A model generated the notes under the pieces. It was given only the letters and a program-made list of their open reading frames with translations. It ran no database searches and was not told the origin of the DNA. Of a stretch of DNA of 64,000 bases, positions 36,201 through 48,200 are shown in pieces; position 1 is the stretch's first letter; each line of letters begins with the position of its first letter. The DNA comes from Anarhynchus alexandrinus (lineage: Eukaryota; Chordata; Aves; Charadriiformes; Charadriidae): the NCBI GenBank assembly GCA_008711295.1, contig VUYV01000046.1:1934759-1998758 (forward strand). The letters run 5' to 3'. The position numbers were made by a program, and so were the translations under genes.

Positions 36201-39200
36201 AGCGATGTGACAAAATTGTGTGTATAATACTTTGAGCTTCAGAGCTGAGAGCCAGCAACTCTTTTTAATTGGACTCCTCACCCTGTTTCTTCCTGTGCCC
36301 TTAACAACTCTTGGGCTTTGCTCCCTGCAGAAAGGGTATATATAGATGAGTATTTTTTTTTACTTTTTCCGCTAAAGTATTGAGTTACAATTTACATAAC
36401 ACTGAGCCATAAACTGAGTGTTAGCAGACTGTGTTCCAACTGACCAAAAGGAAAAGAGGGGACTGCTTGGAGAAATGGGGTGAATTCACATGCTTTTGTT
36501 CAAGCTGCCTAATGGACGTGTGTGCTGCATAAGTGGAAGGGTTTTGCTCTTGCTCTGCCTTGCCCTGTTCATATTATTATGGCTTCAGAATTATGTATTT
36601 AGCCTTTACTTGAGCAGAGCATTAAGGCATCTCGCATGGAGGACTGTATGAGGATTAGTGAATTAATGTGCCTGAAATAGAAACCAAAGGGAGAGGAGCC
36701 ATAGAGTGAAGCAATTTATTCAAACACAGCCCCAGAGATGCGAGGTCAAGCCTTGCTTTGGTTGTGTTTGGAATGCCAGATTGAATCCTGCATGCTGGAT
36801 ATGGGCACTGCATCAATTCTGTGGTGTTCCTATAGAAGTGAATACCTTCTCGTGGCTCCTCCTACTCAACTGCACCTTTTTAAGTTGCATCCCCAAATGA
36901 ATAGCATATGCAAGCCCTCTGGACTCCCTGCTTTCACCTCATTTAAAGAGTACACAGGTCCCTTGAGATGCTTTTCCTCGTGTTAGAGGTAGCTGAATGT
37001 AGTGGTCTTCAGGACCTGGGGGACTTGTCCTGTCCCAGCCCAACAAATGCGAGGGTGGTGTGGTTCTGTGTCCCCAGGTCCACCCAGCAGTGAGGCTCAG
37101 CACATATTGCCAATGGGCATATGCATATGCAGTGCATACACATGCACACGCACGTGCGTGTGGCCACATAGACCAGTGCAGAGAATAATGCCTTTATCAA
37201 CATTCATATAAACCTAAACAGCACTCTCAGAAACACAAGCAAGAATATCTCAGTCCCGCTCCTCCTCTGTGGCGGATGAGGTTTGAAGGCCACTGTTGAA
37301 ATATATACATGAAATTTGGATCATTCCAGCAGCTGGTCTTGGACACCTACTCTGCCCGGTATCCAAGCCTCTGCACCCCGGTGTCTTCCAGTTGCTGGCA
37401 CCCAGACCTGCGAGGCCCCTGGGTTCACAGCCTTGCAACCCAGTTGCTGGCATGCAGACCTCTCCTACTCACCGGCTCATCACTAAGATTCAACCACACG
37501 ACCTTATATTTGTGAGCTCACCCATGCCCAAGACTGTTACAGATAGGATTTAATGAAAATATAGTAAATGGGGTTACATCAGGCTGGCAGCCAGTCACCA
37601 GTGGCGTTCCCCAGGGCTCAATTTTAGGGCCAGTGATGTTCAATGTTTTTATAAATAATCTGGATGCAGAAATCTAATATATGTTGAGTAAGTTTGCTGA
37701 TGATACTAAACTAGGAGGAGCTGTGATCTCCCTCAAGGGTAGAGAGGTCTTACAGAGAGATCTGGATAGACTAGAGAGCTGGGCAATCACTAACCACACG
37801 AAATTCAACAAAAGCAAGTGCAGGATTCTCCACCTGGCATGGGGTAATCCTGGTTACACATAAAAATCGGGGGACAAGAGGCTGGAGAGCAGCCCCGCAG
37901 AAAGAGATCTGGGGATTTGGGTTGATAGGAAGTTGAATATGAGTCAACAGTGTGTCCTGGCAGCCAAAAGGACCAACCGTGTCCTGGGATGCATCAAGCA
38001 CAGCACAGTTGGCCGGTTGAGAGAGGTGATTGTCCCACTCTACGCTGCACCTCGAGTACTGCGCAGTTTTGTCTTCTCAGTATAAGAAAGACATCAAACT
38101 ATTAGAGAGTATCCAGAGGAGGGCAACCAAGATGGTGAAAGGCCTCGCGGACAAGACTTAGGAGGAGCAGCTGAGGTCACTTGGTTTGTGCAGCTTGGAG
38201 AAGAGAAGTCTAAGGGGTGACCTCATAGCAGGCTACACCTTCCTCAAGGTAGGCAGAGAAGGGGGAGGTGCTGATCTCCTTTCTCTGGTGACCGGTAATA
38301 GGACACAAGGGAATGGAATAAAGCTGTGTCAGGGCAAGTTCAGATGGGACATTAGGAAAAGGTTCTTAACTGAGAAGGAGGTTGGTCACTGGAACAGGCT
38401 CCCCAGGGAAGCGGTAATGGCCCCAAGCCTGTAAGAGTTCAAGGAGCATGTGGATGATACTCTTAGTCATACAGTTTTGTTTTAGGTAGTACTGCGAGGA
38501 GCAGGGAGTTGGACTTGATGATCCTTATGGGTGCCTTCCAACTTGAGATATTCTGTGATTCTATGATCGTATGACTGTGGTGACAAAGTGCAGGGCTCAA
38601 TCGGACAAGCATCCTGTTAGCATACAGCTGACCCCTCTTGTCCCTTTTTCTCTCTTTTTTGTCACATTTTTTTCTCCATAATCCACCTCAATTTCTTCCT
38701 TACTCTGCCTTTGATCCTTCACCTAAACATCCTGCTGGGAGTATTGCACATTCCAATGATGTCTGCGTGAGCAACCTGTCAGACTTGCTCCTTTTTCTCA
38801 CCCTTCTTTTTCCAATTTTTGTTATTTTTGAGCTTCAGGGCCCACCCTGATCAGCCAAGGGGGTGTTAATTTTAAGTGTTTTGATTACTGCGTCTTCTCT
38901 GTTTGCAGGGCCCTGTGGGACCTCCAGGAGACAAAGGGTCACTGGTACAGTATGTCTTTCTAACTACACCCAGATTTTATGGGGAGGGGGCAACCACATT
39001 AATTGTGTTTCTACTAGTGATTTCATGAATGCATGTTTAACTGGTTTCTTTTTGCCCAAGAATGGTAGGGTCGCAGGGTGGCTGACCCTCCAAAGGGGAC
39101 TTCTCTTGTGCGTTACCAACTATTAGTCTGCTATATTGAGTTGTGAGAAAGAGCTGATCGAGACTCTTGGCGTGGTGAAAATTTATCCTTACCTGTCAAT

Positions 39201-42200
39201 AGTCCTACAAAAGAAAGAATGAGTCACTTGTGTAACCCTTTATTCAAAAAAAGTATTTCAAGACACGTAATTCAAGGCACAATGTTATGCCTTATAGCCA
39301 AGACCTCAAAGGTTTGAAATAAACCATTTTAAAGCATTTTTCTTACTTAAATCTTACAGAAAACCCTGCATTTCAGTATTCACCAAACACAGTTCCTCAA
39401 CATGCAGTTTTACAAGGATGCAATCCATTGGTGTGAAACAAATAACTGTGTACAGTGGTCTCAGTATCCACTGGCATGAATTTCCAGCATGACACCCAGT
39501 CCTAGCCAGTGTACTAGCTTGGAGCTGAGGAGCTGGACCTTCTTTACTCCTCTGCAGTCCTGTGCTCAGTCATATTTTCTCCCTGTGCATAAACTTGCCT
39601 CCTATATAGAGTTATTATTACCTTTCCCATCAAGGTATGTGAGGCTTGACTTTGGTGATGCACGTAAAGTCCCTTGAGGCACAGAAATGACTGACAGTGC
39701 AATGTGAGATTTAGGGGTTTTTTTTCTTAAACTCTCTCATAGTTGCTTAACTGCTAGTTATTTTTTTCCCAATAACTATTGGGCTGACAGTTTCTTCTCT
39801 TCAGCTAAGAAGCACCTGGTAAGTACTGTTCACATTAGTGGGTTTGGTCTGTTCTCTCCCTACCAGGGTCCCCGTGGTATACCTGGTATCACTGGACCAC
39901 AGGGGCCTCCTGGCCAGGACGTAAGTAAAATAAAAGTGTAAGTGCTCAAGAAATTTCCCAATGCTTGAATCTAATTTCCCTAAAAATTGTGCTTGTACTC
40001 AACTGCCGTCATTGAGTGTTACTAGGGTGGTCCAAGGGAGATGATTTGTGTAAGTACAATTTAGGATGTCAGGGGGGAAAAGTTAGGCTAAGGAGGGTTG
40101 TCTCAAGGAAAGTGGTGGACTTTACCACTGAACCATTTTAAAATGACACCGGAAAAGGGACTTCTCCATAGCATACACTGGGGAATGACCCCACACTGGA
40201 AAAGGATGTCTAGGAACTTCTTAGAAGCCACTGAAATAAGTAACCTGTAACATTTCTATGAAAACAGGGCCACAGCTGTTAAAAAACTCCTTGTGAGTTC
40301 ATTTTGCTGCTGCTGCTGCGCATGAGAGATGACATTTTAACCTCTTGGTGCATTGTCCTCACTCCTGCTGTCTCAGTGGGTGAGTCATGGAGCTGAGGGA
40401 TAGAGAGAAACGTGGCAGACTCCCAGCTGGAAAGCTGACCCCTCTCGCTGCCCGGCTTTGTCGCAGTGTTGAATCAGAAAGAGGAGAGGTTTTTTTTCCT
40501 TTGCTGGTCAGCCAGCTCTGTGGTGTGGAAACCAGTCCTGGAGGAAAACCAGCAAGGGGGCTCTGAAGATTTTGAAAGGCTTGATCTTTGGATTTGTGCC
40601 TGTTGAGGGAACGCTGTGGGGAGGGGGCAGTGGCCTTTTGTAGCTCTCCTCCTCAGTGCTGCTTTGTGATATTGTCATGTCTGAAATGGGCACCGGTTTT
40701 CATAAAGTCCATGGCAAGCAATTTTTATCCCTAGTATAGCTTTGCTGATGTACATCAGCTGGCCTAAAGGGTGTACTTTCCTATGGGATGGATCTCCTTT
40801 CCCCCTGAAGCATTTGGAGAAGAAGGTCTTGTTTTCTTCTCACCTACTTTGTCACGTGACAAATGATTATGTCCAGGGTACTCCTCCCCGGAAATGGTCC
40901 TTTGCCTACATCATCTTGTGTCCCTGAGCAGCTGCAGATTCAGGTTTGCTTATTTCCTGCTGACTGCCCCTAGAGCTCCTCACCTTATCTCTTGGCTTCA
41001 AACTGGAAGAAGGCAGGTTTAGATTGAACATTAGGAAGAAGTTTTTCACTTTGAGGGTGGTGAGGCACTGGAACAGGTTGCCCAGAGAGGTTGTTGAGGC
41101 CCCATCCCTGGAGGTGTTCAAGGCCAGGCTGGACGTGGCCTTGGGCANAGAGATTTTAAACAGGAGACAAAAATAGATGGGCTTATTACAGCTGTGTTAT
41201 GTGAGAAGAGTGTCAGAGCCAGCTTTTCTGAGTCTTTCTGGCTCTACTCAGATCAGCGTTGACTGTTCAGCTCTTGGAGAGGCAACACTCAGCCTTTACA
41301 TCTTTCTTTTCCCCCACAGAAAATTACCCAAACAGAACCATTCCTTATGGTACTTACAAAATACATCCCCTATTACAATAACTCTTTTAGTTGAGCTAAA
41401 TACTTCTTTCAGGAGCATCCTGTATTCTGGTTGATCACCTATTAAGCAATTCTACCTGTGTTTCAGGAAGTGTAAATGTAACTACAGGGCCCATCCTACT
41501 ATTTCTTGGTTATAACTGCAGGGATACCTATTTTGGCAAAATCATGCATTTGCGGTTTCTTGATCTCCACTTTTATTTATGACTAGTACAAAGGATTTTT
41601 TTGTTCTGCTTTTGCACTCTTGTATATCAATGTAGTCTTCCTGTATTCTTTGAAGCATGCCCATTTTTGTACTCTGTTGTGTTCAAACAGTATGTCATCA
41701 GTTAGGAAAGCTTCAATTTGAATTGCTAATATGAATTTGCCATGTAATTCCCAAGCCATTCAGTGGCAATAGCCTTAATGAGTTGCCTCAGTGCCTTGTC
41801 TTTTGCTGTTGCCTTTGCAAATGCATTCCAAGTTTTTTTTCTGAGACTGAATAGTTCTTTTAAATCACATTTATATGTATTAGGTTACTCTCTGCATTAT
41901 TTTTCCAGTTGCAGACTCATCAAATGCTCTTGGAAGTGTGTCTGCTATAAGTTGTTGTATTCCCTCATATTGCCGAATCAGATTTACGGTTGCATTTGGG
42001 GAGGTGGAAGAGTCAACACTTATTCTGCAATAGCTTTGGCCAGAATTACCTCCCATAGGTGAATAGATTTTTTTTTTTTACATGGCTGCATCCCAGCTGC
42101 TTCTAGTGCCCTAAAAGCATAGGCCATATTTTTTGCAACAGCACTGCTCAGGGTCATCTTTTGAAACATCTGTTGGTAACTTGATCAAATATCAAGAGTT

Positions 42201-45200
42201 CTTAGGACAGTGTCTCGCTTAATTAAAATTTTAGGTTTTGAAAATCGTTGTCCAGGTTTACAGTGCAGTTGTGCTGGTTTGGCTTTGTTCTGTTACCCTT
42301 CAGAAAAGGCTTATTTTTTATTTGCATGAACTGTCCTGGTTTGGCTTTGTTCTGTTACCTTTCAGAAAAGGCTTGGTTTTTATTTGCATGAACTGTCCTC
42401 TAGAGTTCACTATGCCCATAAATCTCTACAGATTCTCTTCTTCATAAAATCATAATATCATGGAATGTTTTGAGTTGGAACGGATCTTAAAGAACATGTA
42501 GTTCCAATGCCCCCTGCCATGGGTAGGGACACCTTCCACTAGACCAGGTTACTCAAAGCCCCGGCCAACCTGGTCTTGAACACTTCCAGGGACGGGGCAG
42601 CCACAGCTTCTCTGGGCAACCTGGACCAGTATCACACCACCCTCAGAGTATAGAATTTCTTCCTAATATCTAATCTAAATCTCCTCTCTTCCAGTTTAAA
42701 ACCATTATCCCTCATCTTAGGCTTCATAACCTGGCTTCAAACTGGAAGAGGGCAGGTTTAGATTGAACATTAGGAAGAAGTTTTTCACTTTGAGGGTGGT
42801 GAGGCACTGGAACAGGTTGCCCAGAGAGGTTGTTGAGTCCCCATCCCTGGAGGTGTTCAAGGCCAGGCTGGACGTGGCCTTGNNNNNNNNNNNNNNNNNN
42901 NNNNNNNNNNNNNNNNNNNNNNNNNNNNNNNNNNNNNNNNNNNNNNNNNNNNNNNNNNNNNNNNNNNNNNNNNNNNNNNNNNNNNNNNNNNNNNNNNNNN
43001 NNNNNNNNNNNNNNNNNNCCCCATCCCTGGAGGTGTTCAAGGCCAGGCTGGATGTGGCCTTGGGCAACCTGGTCTGGTGGGAGGTGTCCCTGCCTATGGC
43101 AGGGGGGTTGGAACTCGATGATCTTCAAGGTCCTTTCCAACCTAAACCATTCTATGATTCTATGATTCTATGATTCTGTTTCCACTGCACGTCGCCTCAT
43201 GGGTCTGCACAGATCTATCAAATCCTGTACCCCTCCGAGTCCCGTGTCCCCCAGTTTTAAAATCTTATCACTTGCAAAGTCCAAGTCAGTCTTGCTGGAA
43301 GTGGTGCCTGTGGTTTCTAGATAGCCCATCAGTTAGTGTGAGTGGTGAGGTTTGTTTCTTGTCAGGTCTGTGTCTTGGTGTATTTTGTTTCTGGTTTCCT
43401 CCTTTTCCCTCAGTTTCCAAATTGACAAGGTCCCCAATCAGATAACCTTGCTGGAATAAGCATCCTCCCCACTCCCCCATGCCCGCATCAATTAGTGTGA
43501 CTATCCAGGTTTGGTTCCCCTCACTGCCTCCCTTATTATTTGCCGGTCAGTTTTGTGTCCGTGTGTGTTCTTATTTATGGCTTCCTCCTTATTTTCCCTT
43601 GTTGTATTGAAAATGGTCCTTGATCAGATACCGCTAAAGGAGCAGACACTTTCCGGCCAAACACCCTTAAACTACACATTTTTCAGGAAGCATCCACTCT
43701 CCTCTGCCTGTCTGTTGGGAGCTAAAATGTTTCTGTTCAACATACCTACTTAGTTCCCTTAGATTAAAAAACAATCTGAATGAGACATTCTCTTGTCCTA
43801 TTATTAGCAGTGAGGGCACCCATTTAATAGGCTCTTTCTGTATGTTGATTATGATCATTTTAATTAACATAAACATTGAATTAATCACTTTTTAATTATG
43901 TTAATTATTTCTGATAACTAAGTTCCAGTATTACCGCAAAGTTAATCTTCCCCTGCATTTATTTTCATAATTACAAAAACTTTGTGGATGCATACATTAC
44001 TGCCATCGGATCCGAAAAGCAGTTTTCTGTTCTGGGGTTGATTTTCCCATATAGTTAGAAGGACAGTTCCAACGAGCCTCTGTGCTTGGGGTACATACAC
44101 CCTAAACAAGAGTATGCTTATTAAACCTCGTATTGGCTTTTGATTCCTGAGAATTATAACCTATTTTAGCTATTGCATTTCAAGTTTAATTTTCAGTCTT
44201 GTAATAGAACCACCCCACCATAAGCCTGCGTGACTGGCTTCCTCATACACTCTCTTTTATTTTCGCGTACATCACTTACCTGAGCACCTTTTTCCAGTGT
44301 GTCACCTGCACAGTTTCCATCAGTTCCCAGTTAGAGACCATTCCAGTGTGCCACATTTTGCAGACTGATAGAGTACTTTGGATCGTGTGCATCATACCTC
44401 CTCATTGCTGGCATATTTTTCCTGCACTGGTGTGCTGTACCACTCATTGGATATTCCACTTTGTGCCAGCCACTGTTGGCTGCAAACTCCTGAAAGAGTT
44501 TAAACTTCATGAGCTTTCCAAAACAGGTTGTTATTTGGGTCTGTGCATGTTCCCACATCGCATTAGCAGTGTTTCTTTTCAGTGCCATGTTTTTTTTTGG
44601 GGCAGACTCTCCTATCTTCCAACTGGGCTCAGTGTCTGCAGGAGCCATGGCCAACCCTCTGCAATTTCTCCTGACCCAGGCACTGCCAGACCCTGCAGCA
44701 TGGCTGGCTGCAAAAGAATCGCATGGGATTCATAGAATCATAGTATGGTTTGGGTTGGAAGGGACCTTAAAGATCATCTAGTTCCAACCCCCCTGCCATG
44801 GGTAGGGACACCTCCCACTAGACCAGGTTGCTCAAAGCCCTGTCCAACCTGGCCTTGAACACCTCCAGGGACGGGGCCTCCACAACTTCCCTGGGCAACC
44901 TGTGCCGGTGTCTCACCACCCTCATAGTGAGAAATTTCTTCCTAATATCTAATCTAGATCTACCCTTTTTCAGTTTAAAACCATTCCCCCTTGTCCTATC
45001 ACTACATGCCCTTGTAAAATGTCCCTCCCCAGCTTTCTTGTAGACCCCCTTTAAGTACTGGAAGGGGCTCCCCGGAGCCTTCTCTTCTCCAGAATCACAG
45101 AATCCTAAGTTCTTTTTTTTTTTTATAATTTTCTGGCTTTCTCTTTTCCAGTTTCCTCCCCTGTTAGTCAGCTTGTCAGGCACAGTTATACCCTCCGTGC

Positions 45201-48200
45201 CTTCCTAGCATTTTCATTCTGCTCTGGGCAGTGTTTGCAGCCTGGCCCTTGTTGTCAGCCTTTTCGAACTCCGGGCCTCTATAGTCCAGCCATCTTTCCT
45301 CTACTCTGCTTCCAGTTGCCTGTTCTCTGATAATGCAACATGCTGAAGCGCCATCATCCTACCTCTGGTTGGTTCATTTCAGCTCAGACAAGCATTCTTC
45401 AAAGGACGCTCTGTTTGTGCAGTCTTGTACTTTTCAACTGTTTGATGTTTCCTGGGGGTGCGGTGGTTTTCAGAATTGTCAGCCATTGGACATAGCTTAA
45501 TTTCTTATCCTGGCTTATTTGCACCCTGTTAAAGACATCACCAGCTCCACATCATACAGCGTTCAAGAAAATAAGTCCATCCCATTTTGTCTCAAGGCAA
45601 TCTGATACCATGTGGATATCACAGCCCTGTTTAAATCTTTCCCAGGATTTTAGTTTTAGTCACTCTCTGCTTACATGCCTTTTGTCATAATTAAAGTATT
45701 TTCCTATATTTTTCTTTAAATAAATCTTCTTTAAATGCTCAAATTCCAGTTCTAGTAACATGTCTTGTATCAGATCCCGAAGCAAAAGGCTGTCAGCGAG
45801 CCCTATGATAGAAATAGTTTATTTATAGCTACATTGATAGTCAGCATGAAAGACATTTCTGAATTGTCTTTTCTGTGTTGCTTTTTGATCCAGGATGATT
45901 CTCATGGCTCAAGTCTTTGCTTTGCATCACACTCCTTAAAGCAAGTGCTGTGTGAGTCTTCCTGAACAAAGCAGTTCTGGGAATACAAGATCTGTGTAAT
46001 TGTTATTTAGGCAACCCTCTCCCCATGTGCAGAAGTGGTTGAGAACCACAGTGGAGAGGATACCAAAAACATGACCTGATGATTAGCATCTGTGAAAGAG
46101 AAGGGACTTTGGGAACATCCCATAGTCTTCTGACAATCACATTGCTGCTCTCTGGAAGAAGCAAAACTATAAACAGTTATAGTGTTTCCTTATATTTATT
46201 CAATTCCCCAGAAGGACATTTGTGGGGAATTATGAGCTAAGAATCTCATTCACGCCTTATCTTCTCTTGGTTTTCACCTGCAGAAGGTTTAGTTCCTCAG
46301 GAAACAAGCTTTCACCCATGGACTTCAATACTACTTCAGTTCCACTTTAGCTCCACTTCAGTTCGTGTTTAATATCAATCTTTTAGAAAGTTAAAGTAAC
46401 TGAAGGGTTGTTGTTTACCCAGAAGTGTTTCATGTGGACATAGAAAAAGAACAATCAATATATTTTTCCCATTTTCTCTTTTCTCTAGCAGGAAGTATGG
46501 AATTTAAGTTATAAGTGAGATACAGGGATGAAATTCCAGTTTCCTCTATAGCTATAACTATGGTGTAGAAGGGTGTCGTAACTTTGCCTGAGTGCACACC
46601 CAGTGCACTTAAGTCATTAATCCTCAGGTAGCCACGTAACTCCCCTTCTGGTTTCGACATAAATAATACAAGGAAATGATTGGAGACAATGGACCAACCT
46701 GACACAGGGTGATTGACAGAATGCCTAGTCCCCTTCCTGACAGTATTTGACCAATTTTTAAAGGAGCTTTCCCAGTGGAAATTTTGGATAGTCTCAGAGA
46801 GTCCCATAGGTAGCCCCTGCTGAGCCTAGATGGATTGAAAGCTGCTACTTGTATCTGCAGTGTGTTGATTCGTCCTGGGTGGGGAATCTGGCACCATCCC
46901 AGAGACCTCTCCAGGTGTGTCCTTCTGAAGAATCAACCAAAGTGAACAAAGATAAGATACTTTTAAATGGTCTGTAGAAGCTGTTCCTTAGATGCAAAAA
47001 TGGTCACGTAGGACAGCCTTTTGTATGTGGTTAAGATAGCGTACAAAAGATAGGTAAGTGATGGACCAGCTGCATACAGAAATTTAGCAAAGAATGATTT
47101 GGGGAAATCTCACCCAGTCCAACTTAAATCACCACTGCAAGAATGCTTGCAATGCAGATTTCTGTCACCATACGGACAGTGACGAACTGTCCTGTTCAAA
47201 AGATTCGGTTTCGCATGTAAGCATTACTTTATGCAAAGATTCAAAAATAATCTTTAGTTTAGTTTTGTTTTCTTTGGGTTTTTTTTGGTTTTTTTTAAAC
47301 AAACTAATGACTTTTTAATGACAGGCAAGAGATGCCCATTGAGGGGAGGAGGTCCCTTTTCCAAAACATGACTTCATGGACCTTAAATGCTAAGGATGTC
47401 GGTCATTTCTATGCCTTCATCTTATGAAAACTGATACCAATACACCTCTACAAACAAACAAACAAAAAGGCTCATTGTGATCTCAGGTGCAAGGGACCTG
47501 TTTGCAAGACTTGTGCAAAGCAAGGTCTTGATTTTGCATGTTACAAGCATCTTCAAGGATTTAAAGCTTCATCCTTCACACTTGCAGTTCAGTGTTTCCT
47601 GTGACCAGGAGACAAGCTAAAGCAATTTCAATCTTTGTGTGACTCAGATGAATTTAACAGGGTCGTATGGTAGATAAGCAAGATTTAGGAGGGGTTGGGA
47701 GGGCATGATTAAGAGATGGGAAAAAATCAAGATGGACAACTTCTAAAGTTGCAGACATTTAAAGTTTACTGTTTGTCACATGCAAGGACCAGTGGTGCTC
47801 AGTGGCAGAAAGTAAAATACATGTTAGTCCAGAGCAATCACCAGAATGTGGAAGAAACCAGGCGGTTATTGCATGATAATTTCACAATTTTTTCTTTCTC
47901 TTGATCTGTAGGGTCTACCTGGAAATCCAGGGGAAAGAGGTCCTCCTGGAAAACCAGTATGTAACTTCACTTCTATATTACACCTTCCTTTTAAGTCAGT
48001 TTCCACCTGTACACCTCACCTCAGAAGTGCACTTCAGTGCATTTCCACTGCTGCTCTTACCAGCAGAGCAACTGGAAAAACACTAAAAACCACTAAGGGG
48101 TTATGATAACAATATCTGTGATGGTTTTGGAACAGTATGAAAATAACCGAATATCCTGCATGCAAATGAAAGCCAAAATTTTAAAGGCAATTTCTTAGCG

